This document shows, one piece after another, positions 1-5,178 of a stretch of DNA of 7,425 nt (positions are counted from its first letter, which is position 1; each line of letters opens with the position of its first letter). The translations under genes were made by a program, and so were the position numbers. The stretch is taken from positions 1 through 7,425 of the forward strand of contig CAYIGH010000043.1 of assembly GCA_964362915.1 (NCBI GenBank), given 5' to 3'. The DNA is from JAUSIK01 sp964362915 (GTDB taxonomy: Archaea > Nanobdellota > Nanobdellia > Pacearchaeales > GW2011-AR1). The notes below the pieces were generated by a model, which saw nothing but the letters and a program-made list of their open reading frames with translations, searched no databases and was not told where the DNA came from.

Positions 1-857
1 AGAAAAAGATTATTATTTCTTCTATTGAACATTCTTCTATTTTTGAGATTTGTGATATTTTGGCAAGAAATGGATATAATGTGACTGAAATTCCTGTTAA
101 TTCTGAAGGGATTTTAGATATAAAAAGTCTAGAAAAAGAAATTTATTATAATACTTTATTAGTTTCAATTATGCATGTAAATAACGAGATTGGTGTTATT
201 CAGGATATTGAAAGAATTGGAGAGATTTGCAATAAGAAAGGGGTTTTATTCCATAGCGATTGTGCACAGAGTTTTGGAAAATTGAAGATAGATGTTAAAA
301 AAATGAATGTTGATTTGCTGAGTGCAGGAGCACATAAAATTGGAGGGCCAAAAGGAATTGGATTTTTATATATTCGCGATAGTCTAAAGATAGAACCTTT
401 AATTTATGGAGGAGGACAAGAAAGAAATCTTCGTGGCGGAACAGAAAATGTTCCTGGAATTGCAGGATTTGCTAAGGCTCTAGAAATTGTTAAAGGGATA
501 GATACAAAAAAGATTGAAAAGAGCAGACATTATTTTATTTCCAAATTGGAAGAGTTAGGAGGAAGAGTTAATGGATCTAAAAAAGATAGAATTTATAATA
601 ATATTAATGTGTCTCTTTCTGGAATTGATGGGGAGAGCTTAGTTATATTTTTGTCCCTTAAGGGTATTTATGTTTCTGCTGGAAGCGCTTGTGACAGTAA
701 AAAGCAAAAAGAGAGCAAAGTTCTGAAGGCAATTGGATTGAATGAACGTGAAAGAAAAGGGGCTGTTAGAATTAGTTTGAATGAGGATATTTCTAGGAAA
801 GACATTGATTATGTTGTTGAGGAGATAAGAAAAAATGTTGGGAAATTGAGAGCATGA
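1..857 (+). CDS. iscS: Cysteine desulfurase (IscS/NifS family), 5'-truncated by the window edge
   Basis: This is a PLP-dependent cytosolic enzyme that takes sulfur from L-cysteine as a protein persulfide for Fe-S cluster and tRNA thiolation pathways. The reading frame is open from base 3, giving 284 visible residues; the family is usually about 380-400, so roughly 100 N-terminal residues lie outside. In visible numbering one sees the PLP-stacking His in SSIEHSS (H10), the HVNNEIGVIQ motif (near 58-67), HSDCAQ (D86, Q89), the Schiff-base lysine in AGAHKIGGPKG (K112, bases 336-338), GGGQERNLRGGTEN, and the catalytic cysteine in SAGSACDS (C230, bases 690-692). The longer loop after the Cys fits the IscS/NifS group rather than SufS. 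A TTG at 60 is internal, because the conserved IEH motif precedes it. The stop overlaps the next ATG (ATGA, 854-857), which implies an operon. No scaffold protein gene is visible. IscS versus NifS naming is uncertain. Confidence 0.95.
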   Translation, partial: KKIIISSIEHSSIFEICDILARNGYNVTEIPVNSEGILDIKSLEKEIYYNTLLVSIMHVNNEIGVIQDIERIGEICNKKGVLFHSDCAQSFGKLKIDVKKMNVDLLSAGAHKIGGPKGIGFLYIRDSLKIEPLIYGGGQERNLRGGTENVPGIAGFAKALEIVKGIDTKKIEKSRHYFISKLEELGGRVNGSKKDRIYNNINVSLSGIDGESLVIFLSLKGIYVSAGSACDSKKQKESKVLKAIGLNERERKGAVRISLNEDISRKDIDYVVEEIRKNVGKLRA

Positions 858-1426
858 AAGTCTTAACTAAAAAAGAATTTTCAGAGAATTTGGAATTTTA
901 TTTTAGAGAGATGGAAAAAGGAAAGATATTTGTTTATCCAACAGATACTATCTATGGAATTGGATGCGACGCTATAGATAACGACGCTGTTGTTAAGCTC
1001 AGGGAAATAAAGAAAAGAGATGATAGGCCTTTTTCTGTAATTGCCCCTAATAAGGAATGGATATTAAAAAATTGTGTTGTTGATAAAAAATCTGAAAAAT
1101 GGCTGGATAAATTGCCTGGAGCATATACTTTGATTTTGGGGTTGAAAAATTGGGCGGCTGTAAGTGATAATGTTAATTTTGAATTTGATAGTTTGGGTGT
1201 TAGAATTCCTAAACATTGGTTTGCTGAAGTTGTTGGAAAATATGGGAAGCCATTTGTTACAACTTCTGTAAATATTAGTGGAGATCCTTTTATTAAAAAA
1301 ATTTATGATATTCCTAGTGAGATGAAAAATAATACTGATTATGCTATTGATGAGGGTGTTATTGATGGCGCTCCGAGCATGATTGTAAAATTAATTGATG
1401 GGGGAGAGGAGATTTTAAAAAGATAG
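854..1426 (+). CDS. tsaC: Threonylcarbamoyl-AMP synthase (TsaC/Sua5/YrdC family), single domain
   Basis: This enzyme makes threonylcarbamoyl-adenylate from threonine, bicarbonate and ATP. In archaea the KEOPS complex then transfers the group to A37 of ANN-decoding tRNAs (t6A). The 190-residue protein is a lone YrdC domain without the C-terminal Sua5 domain, which normally brings the length to about 340. Visible motifs are YPTDTIYGIGCDA (28-40), the basic KKRDDRPFSVI stretch (K53, K54, R55, R58), and TTSVNISGDP (136-145) with the conserved Ser and Asn of the nucleotide/threonine pocket. The ATG overlaps the stop of the cysteine desulfurase gene, so translation is probably coupled. A possible functional link is that both proteins feed tRNA anticodon-loop modification. 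Family membership is clear; the exact name (TsaC or Sua5) is a convention. Confidence 0.93.
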   Translation: MKVLTKKEFSENLEFYFREMEKGKIFVYPTDTIYGIGCDAIDNDAVVKLREIKKRDDRPFSVIAPNKEWILKNCVVDKKSEKWLDKLPGAYTLILGLKNWAAVSDNVNFEFDSLGVRIPKHWFAEVVGKYGKPFVTTSVNISGDPFIKKIYDIPSEMKNNTDYAIDEGVIDGAPSMIVKLIDGGEEILKR

Positions 1427-1431
1427 GAAAA

Positions 1432-1440
1432 GTATATTAA
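1432..1440 (+). promoter_or_regulatory. Archaeal TATA box for the DipZ-like gene, leaderless
   Basis: TATATTAA at 1433-1440 is centred about 24.5 bases before the ATG at 1461, the spacing expected if transcription starts at or next to the start codon. No Shine-Dalgarno sequence lies upstream of that ATG (TTTCTGAATTT precedes it). A second A/T run, TTTAAAT (1444-1450), is too close for the same start point. The promoter sits in the 34-base gap after tsaC, so the thioredoxin gene is probably transcribed separately. Confidence 0.6.
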
Positions 1441-1460
1441 TCCTTTAAATTTCTGAATTT

Positions 1461-2426
1461 ATGCGATTATTTTTCAGAAAAAAGAAGGCTCCTGAACTTA
1501 TAGGATTGGATGACGAAAAGAAATGGATAAATTCTTCTCCATTGAGTTTAGATAGGCTTGGGGGAAAGGTAGTTTTATTAGATTTCTGGACATATTCGTG
1601 TGTGAATTGCATCAGAACATTGCCTGCTTTAAAAACTATCTGGGAAAAATATAAAGATAAGAGACTTGTTTTAATTGGCATTCACACGCCTGAATTTGAA
1701 TTTGAAAAGGAAATGGGCAATGTTAAATATGCTGTTAAAAAGCATGGACTGAAATATCCTGTTGTTAATGATCCTGAAAGAAAAAATTGGCATAATTATG
1801 GGAATAAATATTGGCCAAGGGCTACTTTGATAAATACTGAAGGAGATGTTATTTTTGAGCATATTGGGGAGAGCAGTTATGATGAAATTGAAGAGAAGAT
1901 TATTGAGGAGTTGATTATATTAAAAGAACTGCAAGAGGGAAAGACTAAGATAATTAATGAAGACAAGAGATTATATAATAAGAGCATATCAAAAGAAACC
2001 TATATAGGAAAAGCAAGAAATAAGGGGTTTAATTCAAGGGTTGTTTGCAAGCCAGGAGTTTGCAATGAATACATTGACATTGGGCGATATGAGAAAGATA
2101 AAATAAATTTACAAGGGCACTGGGAACTATATGATGAATACGCTGAATTTAAAGGAGATAAAGGATGGATCACGATAAAATTTTACGCTTCTGAACTTAA
2201 CTTGGTTTTGTCAGGAATAGGCATGGCAGAAGTCCTGCTTGATGGGGAAGGATTGAGCAAGAAAAACTGCGGAAGAGATGTTAGTTTTATTGGAAAGAAA
2301 AGCTATGTAAAAGTTGATGGAGCAGATATGTATAATTTGATTAATAATAGAGACGATTATATTGAAGGCGTTTTGAAGATTATTCCTTTTGGAGGAATGA
2401 AGGTATATGCGTTTACTTTCGGATGA
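1461..2426 (+). CDS. DipZ-like thioredoxin-fold protein with C-terminal CBM-like domain
   Basis: The protein is a thiol-disulfide oxidoreductase of the TlpA/DipZ kind, 321 residues. After a short basic start (FFRKKK), the thioredoxin domain covers about 25-155. Its active site is SCVNC (C47, C50) in DFWTYSCVNCIRTLP, and the cis-proline is in KYWPRAT (P119). The segment from about 177 to the end resembles the C-terminal domain of mycobacterial-type DipZ, with YIGKARNKGF, LQGHWELYDEYAEF, VLLDG and the terminal KVYAFTFG. The transmembrane CcdA/DsbD-like domain of full DipZ is absent, and there is no signal peptide, so a cytosolic location is likeliest. An extra Cys pair, C196 and C201 (CKPGVC), lies in the linker and could exchange disulfides with the active site; this is inference. 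The ATG fits the leaderless promoter. The substrate is unknown. Confidence 0.85.
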   Translation: MRLFFRKKKAPELIGLDDEKKWINSSPLSLDRLGGKVVLLDFWTYSCVNCIRTLPALKTIWEKYKDKRLVLIGIHTPEFEFEKEMGNVKYAVKKHGLKYPVVNDPERKNWHNYGNKYWPRATLINTEGDVIFEHIGESSYDEIEEKIIEELIILKELQEGKTKIINEDKRLYNKSISKETYIGKARNKGFNSRVVCKPGVCNEYIDIGRYEKDKINLQGHWELYDEYAEFKGDKGWITIKFYASELNLVLSGIGMAEVLLDGEGLSKKNCGRDVSFIGKKSYVKVDGADMYNLINNRDDYIEGVLKIIPFGGMKVYAFTFG

Positions 2427-2430
2427 GGGC

Positions 2431-2444
2431 ACATTGTAAAGTTA
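2431..2444 (+). repeat. Left copy of a 14-base inverted repeat flanking the minus-strand cassette
   Basis: ACATTGTAAAGTTA at 2431-2444 is the exact reverse complement of TAACTTTACAATGT at 3874-3887. The copy begins four bases after the stop codon of the DipZ-like gene. The enclosed 1,457 bases hold all three minus-strand frames of the middle region and nothing else. Just outside, ATGAG occurs at 2423-2427 and again at 3889-3893, which could be a weak target-site duplication. The repeat match is exact; calling it a terminal inverted repeat is inference, because 14 bases can recur by chance in AT-rich DNA. Confidence 0.4.
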
Positions 2445-2475
2445 AAGAAGACTTTTGGGTTACAATCTCCTTATC

Positions 2476-2488
2476 CTGCTTCAAGCAG
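2476..2488. other. Small hairpin between convergent genes
   Basis: CTGCTT and AAGCAG form a perfect six-base inverted repeat around a single C, which in practice means a four-base stem with a five-base loop. It lies in the 80-base gap between the converging DipZ-like gene and the broken SgcJ-like frame. A short T run follows on neither strand closely enough for a classic intrinsic terminator. It could help transcript ends form, but this is weak. Confidence 0.25.
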
Positions 2489-2506
2489 AACAAAAAGTAA
2501 GATAGT

Positions 2507-2828
2507 TCATAATATTGTTATAGCTGATGAGGTTCCTTCAGAATTTGTATCACGCGCCAATCTCCATTTTCCATTATGTTCTTTGCGCAATATTGTAAGA
2601 GTATAGCCATATTTTTTTATAGGTTTGCTACCAACTTTAGATATCTTCACCTCGAGATAGTTTCTAACATATGCCCAATCACCTAAAACTTTAATCTCCT
2701 TAATTTCACTTTTTCCATCAATTTTCATATCTTTTATTTCTTTAGATGCGGTTTCAAAAGCTTCTTTACCAAATGGTTCTTGACCTGGTACCATAAAGAA
2801 TTGCTTGTTCGTCATCTTTATTATTCAT
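2507..2828 (-). pseudogene. SgcJ/EcaC-like (SnoaL/DUF4440, NTF2-fold) gene with an internal frameshifting deletion
   Basis: From 2815 downward the frame gives 102 residues that match the central and C-terminal part of the SgcJ/EcaC family: FMVPGQEPFGKEAF, EIKEIKVLGDWAYVRNYLEV, YTLTILRKEHNGKWRLARD. The family is about 130-140 residues and begins with two helices that are missing here. The expected N-terminus is present in another frame: an ATG at 2828, directly behind AAGGAAA, reads MNNKDDEQAI, a typical family start, and then runs out of homology. The two parts are fused with about 28 residues missing, and the frame offset requires a deletion length of 2 modulo 3. A truncated product from the ATG at 2815 is possible but would lack part of the fold and has no well-placed ribosome site. 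The stop of the nucleotidyltransferase gene is seven bases upstream, so it is the distal frame of that operon. Function in the family is unknown, with a ketosteroid-isomerase-like fold. Probably acquired from bacteria. Confidence 0.75.
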
Positions 2829-2835
2829 TTTCCTT

Positions 2836-3618
2836 CTATAGGCGAGTTTTCTTAATCCCAGCCAGCTGATTTTTCAGGTATTTATATAATGCTTCTGTTT
2901 CTTCTAAAGTTATGCCCTCTCCATCTTCCTGATTATTTTTAATAGTCAAATATTTTTCATAAGCATTTGTTCCTTTAGATATGTCCTTTATTAATTTGAT
3001 AAAATTATTTTTCATGTAATTCTCATTTTTTATCAGCTTGTTAATGATATATAAAGTTCTTATCCTTAAAACAAGGGTATAGGCAACAGAATTATGAAGA
3101 TGCTTCATGTTTTTCTTTTTTGCAATGTCAATTATTTCTTTTACTATTTTTAATTTATTTTCTGTTGTATTAACATACCATCTTATATTTCTTTTTGTGA
3201 CTTTTATTTTTATTGAATCTAAATAATCAAAATTCAGCAGGGGTTTTGCCTCTTTTATCATCTGCCCAACAGGAAGCAGATCCTGCTCTGATTTTTGCTT
3301 GAGCAATTCTTTTGATACTAATAATATATTATAAATTCCTTCTTTAATCATCTCCATATCAATATTACTTGTTATAACTAAGATGTCTATATCGCTATCT
3401 GGACTTTCCTCTTCCCGTGCGTAACTGCCTGTTAAATAAATCCCTATAACAGTTTGTAAATCGATATGTTCTCTAAGTATTTGAATAACATCTAATAAAA
3501 TGATCTCAGGAGTTTTTTTTACAATTTCTGCTCTAATCTCCTTATTCAGCCATGATCTTGGGAGTATAACTGCTGAAGAATTTCCTGCCTTAATTGCCTT
3601 TTTTATTTGTACTTCCAT
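2836..3618 (-). CDS. AbrB/DUF2080-like DNA-binding domain fused to an MNT-type nucleotidyltransferase with helical tail
   Basis: The 260-residue protein has three parts. Residues 1-35 resemble the swapped-hairpin AbrB/SpoVT or DUF2080 domain, with IKAGNSSAVILPRSWLNKEI (9-28) matching the KxGNSxxVxLPxxW pattern. Residues 40-105 hold a minimal nucleotidyltransferase: GSYAREEESPDSDIDILV (64-81) has the GS motif (G64, S65) and the metal-binding pair D76 and D78. The usual third carboxylate is not obvious; the matching strand reads YNILLVS. Residues 140-260 are predicted all-helical and might be HEPN-like, but no RxxxxH ribonuclease motif is seen. Its ATG overlaps the stop of the 64-residue gene by one base (TAATG), so the two are translationally coupled. 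Known relatives of this domain class act as toxin-antitoxin nucleotidyltransferases or transposon-linked proteins. Here self-regulation through the N-terminal domain and nucleotidyl transfer to a protein or RNA partner are inferences. Confidence 0.8.
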   Translation of the reverse strand: MEVQIKKAIKAGNSSAVILPRSWLNKEIRAEIVKKTPEIILLDVIQILREHIDLQTVIGIYLTGSYAREEESPDSDIDILVITSNIDMEMIKEGIYNILLVSKELLKQKSEQDLLPVGQMIKEAKPLLNFDYLDSIKIKVTKRNIRWYVNTTENKLKIVKEIIDIAKKKNMKHLHNSVAYTLVLRIRTLYIINKLIKNENYMKNNFIKLIKDISKGTNAYEKYLTIKNNQEDGEGITLEETEALYKYLKNQLAGIKKTRL

Positions 3619-3812
3619 TATTGCTCCAAATATTCCTCATCTTCTTTTATTTGCTTTAAAAACTTTTCATCAATTTCCTTTCTCCAATAATCTTTCGTGG
3701 TGTCTTTTCTTCCTTTTTCTTTCTGGATTTTTTTCTCATGCTCTTCAATTTGCTTTTTTACTGATTTAATTCTTTTCTTGCGCAATTTTCTCATTCGTTT
3801 TCTGTCGCTCAT
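3618..3812 (-). CDS. Small Lys/Glu-rich helical protein, first gene of the nucleotidyltransferase operon
   Basis: This is a 64-residue protein of unknown function. The first 20 residues are very basic (MSDRKRMRKLRKKR) and the rest is a charged helix with a YWRKEIDEKF segment followed by an acidic C-terminus (KEDEEYLEQ). It has no signal peptide and no cysteine. The frame is open back to a TTG at 3869, but the ATG at 3812 is preferred because a TATA box is centred 25.5 bases upstream of it, giving a leaderless transcript, and because the added 19 residues would be translated across the promoter. The stop TAA shares its last base with the ATG of the nucleotidyltransferase gene. The small-basic-protein plus nucleotidyltransferase order suggests a partner or antitoxin, which is inference. 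A nucleic-acid-binding role is equally possible. Confidence 0.7.
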   Translation of the reverse strand: MSDRKRMRKLRKKRIKSVKKQIEEHEKKIQKEKGRKDTTKDYWRKEIDEKFLKQIKEDEEYLEQ

Positions 3813-3832
3813 GTTCTTACATGTACTTACAT
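3813..3832 (-). repeat. Tandem 10-base repeat between TATA box and start codon; candidate operator
   Basis: On the minus strand ATGTAAGTAC is followed at once by ATGTAAGAAC and then by the start codon ATG at 3812. The two units differ at one position and are spaced one helical turn apart. They fill exactly the space between the TATA box (3834-3841) and the presumed transcription start. An AbrB-like domain encoded by the second gene of the operon could bind here to repress it; that is inference. Confidence 0.5.
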
Positions 3833-3833
3833 A

Positions 3834-3841
3834 TTTATAAA
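3834..3841 (-). promoter_or_regulatory. TATA box of the minus-strand nucleotidyltransferase operon, leaderless
   Basis: TTTATAAA, itself palindromic, is centred about 25.5 bases upstream of the ATG at 3812. The 119 bases between this start codon and the divergent start at 3932 hold both promoters back to back. Confidence 0.65.
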
Positions 3842-3873
3842 TGTTTGTGTTGAAAAATCTATTTGCCAACCTC

Positions 3874-3887
3874 TAACTTTACAATGT
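3874..3887 (-). repeat. Right copy of the 14-base inverted repeat
   Basis: TAACTTTACAATGT on the plus strand is the exact reverse complement of the copy at 2431-2444. It lies upstream of the minus-strand promoter and just before the BRE/TATA element of the divergent operon, so it also marks where the minus-strand cassette ends. Confidence 0.4.
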
Positions 3888-3895
3888 AATGAGAG

Positions 3896-3910
3896 GGGAA
3901 GCTTTAAATA
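3896..3910 (+). promoter_or_regulatory. BRE and TATA box for the exported-protein operon, leaderless
   Basis: A purine-rich BRE-like stretch (GGGGAAGC, 3895-3902 region) is followed by TTTAAATA at 3903-3910, centred 25.5 bases before the ATG at 3932. No Shine-Dalgarno sequence precedes that ATG. This is the clearest archaeal core promoter in the window and probably drives all four genes to 6203. Confidence 0.7.
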
Positions 3911-3931
3911 TGTAAAATCTTTATATTTAAT

Positions 3932-4843
3932 ATGAAATTGAATATAATTCTTGGAGTTAGTTTCTTAGTTTTAAGTATGGTTATGACTGCCATTGTTATT
4001 GCGCAGGGAGATAGTGAAGTAAATGAGACTAAAAGAAATGATTTTAATGCAAGATTAGAGCATATTAGTTGTAGAATTGATTTGACTAAGAAACAAATTG
4101 ATTTGCTTTCTGGTGTAAATAGCAGTATTGTTTCTTTAAAGGCGCCTTTGGATAGTGATTATACTAAATTGCAGGAATTTGCAAATGCCTTAAATCATAA
4201 AGAATTTGATAGATATTTTACAACTACATTTAAAGATAATTTAAAAAATGCTGTAATGGCGATTAAAGATACAAAAAAAGATTTTAGGACAAGTAATTTG
4301 ACTGCAGGAGAAAAGAAAACGCTGAGAGACAACCATAAAACTGCTGTTTCTGAATTTGCAAATTGCGTGAATGAGGCAGACAAAGATTGGGCTGATGCTA
4401 GAGCAGGGCATTTAAATGCTTGGATAAATAAATGGAATAAGATAATAGAAAGAATGAAAGAGAAAGGGTATGATACAGCTGAAATGGAAAGTGTTGTTGC
4501 TGATGCCCAGTCTAAGTTACTGCCTGCTTTGGAAGAAATAAAGAATGCTAATACCAAAGAGGAAAGAAAGACTGCTATGCAGAATGCCAGAAATCTACAT
4601 TTGCATTTATGGGCGAGATTTGAGATTGCCAGAATAAGAAGCTATCTGGCTTCTATTGAGAGTGACGCTATTGCTAAGGGTTATGAATCTGAAGTAAATA
4701 TTATAAAGAATAAATTGACTGCTGCATCTAATTTGGCTGTCAGTGGAAAGAGGTATGGGCCTGGTGAATTTGAATCTGTATGGGAAACAATAAGAGATGC
4801 TGCTAAAATGCTGAAAGAATTAAATAGGAATTTAAAGAAATAA
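3932..4843 (+). CDS. Secreted all-helical protein of unknown function
   Basis: The 303-residue product starts with a signal peptide or anchor (hydrophobic residues about 4-24, ending near VIAQG). The mature part looks entirely helical and rich in Lys, Glu and Ala. Two cysteines, C47 and C145, could form a disulfide outside the cell. Three N-glycosylation sequons are visible (NET at 31, NSS at 63, NLT at 122). The second half seems to hold two related helical hairpins, one around EKGYDTAEMESVVADA (177-192) and one around AKGYESEVNIIKNKL (248-262). No family is recognised and no catalytic motif is seen. It is the first gene of a four-gene operon whose other products are also membrane or exported proteins, which suggests a cell-envelope role. 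The start fits the leaderless promoter. Confidence 0.8.
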   Translation: MKLNIILGVSFLVLSMVMTAIVIAQGDSEVNETKRNDFNARLEHISCRIDLTKKQIDLLSGVNSSIVSLKAPLDSDYTKLQEFANALNHKEFDRYFTTTFKDNLKNAVMAIKDTKKDFRTSNLTAGEKKTLRDNHKTAVSEFANCVNEADKDWADARAGHLNAWINKWNKIIERMKEKGYDTAEMESVVADAQSKLLPALEEIKNANTKEERKTAMQNARNLHLHLWARFEIARIRSYLASIESDAIAKGYESEVNIIKNKLTAASNLAVSGKRYGPGEFESVWETIRDAAKMLKELNRNLKK

Positions 4844-4844
4844 A

Positions 4845-5090
4845 ATGGAAGAAATAATGATGAAAGGCAAAGAAAAAAATAACAATATTTGGATATGGGT
4901 AGTTTTAGCTATTATTATCTTATTGGTGCTATTCTTCAGTTTTAAAGGGGGGGAAAAAGCAGCAGGAGATAAAATTACGCCACCGCCTGGGGGGGATGAT
5001 ATCACTAATTTAGATGTTGGAGAAAATCCTGATGTTGGAGTGGATGATTTCAATTCGTTGCAAGTATCAGAAGAAGAGATAAGTTCTTAA
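4845..5090 (+). CDS. Small single-pass membrane protein with acidic outer tail
   Basis: The product has 81 residues. A short N-terminus with several lysines is followed by one strongly hydrophobic segment (about 15-33, IWIWVVLAIIILLVLFFSF) and a 45-residue acidic, Pro/Gly-rich tail (TPPPGGDD, VGENPDVGVDD, SEEEISS). The charge pattern predicts the N-terminus inside and the tail outside. It begins one base after the previous stop; in-frame ATGs at 4857 and 4860 are alternative starts that would keep the membrane segment. Two G7 tracts (4947-4953 and 4989-4995) each encode Gly-Gly inside the outer part, so one-base slippage at either would change or cut the tail. No family is recognised. It may anchor or assist the two secreted partners of the operon. 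Confidence 0.7.
   Translation: MEEIMMKGKEKNNNIWIWVVLAIIILLVLFFSFKGGEKAAGDKITPPPGGDDITNLDVGENPDVGVDDFNSLQVSEEEISS
4947..4953 (+). repeat. G7 homopolymer tract 1
   Basis: Seven consecutive G encode Gly-Gly just after the membrane segment of the 81-residue protein (AAA GGG GGG GAA). Removing one G leads to a stop near 5010 in the new frame; adding one leads to a TAA nine codons on. Runs of this length are otherwise absent left of this region. Confidence 0.7.
4989..4995 (+). repeat. G7 homopolymer tract 2
   Basis: Seven consecutive G encode Gly-Gly in the TPPPGGDD part of the same protein. Adding one G gives an immediate TGA; removing one gives a TAG after about six further codons. Opposite slips in tracts 1 and 2 would restore the frame and swap only the segment between them. 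Confidence 0.7.
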
Positions 5091-5094
5091 AAAG

Positions 5095-5178
5095 ATGCGA
5101 AAAACAATTAGAAAATCCAGGAGAAAGAGAAAGCTGCTTAAATTGCTAAAAGGCAAGGGCAAAAGAAGAAAAAAATGA
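5095..5178 (+). CDS. 27-residue extremely basic mini-protein
   Basis: An ATG four bases after the previous stop opens a frame of 27 codons that ends in TGA overlapping the ATG of the next gene (ATGA, 5175-5178). It fills exactly the 84 bases between two operon genes. Of its residues 17 are Lys or Arg; it opens with MRKTIRKSRRKRK, has a short Leu-containing middle (LLKLLKG), and ends in GKRRKK. It has no Cys, no acidic residue and no signal peptide. The tight four-base overlap and the lack of any stop support a real gene, but the frame is short and AAA/AGA codons are favoured by base composition alone, so it could be a spacer. A nucleic-acid-binding, membrane-active or translation-coupling role is possible. 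No family is recognised. Confidence 0.5.
   Translation: MRKTIRKSRRKRKLLKLLKGKGKRRKK

Noticed and set aside
60..62. TTG at 60 as the start of the cysteine desulfurase
   Set aside because: The conserved SSIEHSS motif is encoded before it in the same frame, so the gene begins outside the window.
3500..3769. Open plus-strand frame of 89 codons
   Set aside because: It is antisense to the nucleotidyltransferase fusion and the 64-residue gene, both of which have motifs, coupling and a promoter.
3813..3869. TTG start at 3869 for the small charged protein
   Set aside because: It would put the TATA box and the tandem repeat inside the coding region; the ATG at 3812 fits a leaderless start.
4195..4557. 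Open minus-strand frame of 120 codons
   Set aside because: It is antisense to the helical secreted protein and shows the same mirrored, hydrophobic composition without any motif.
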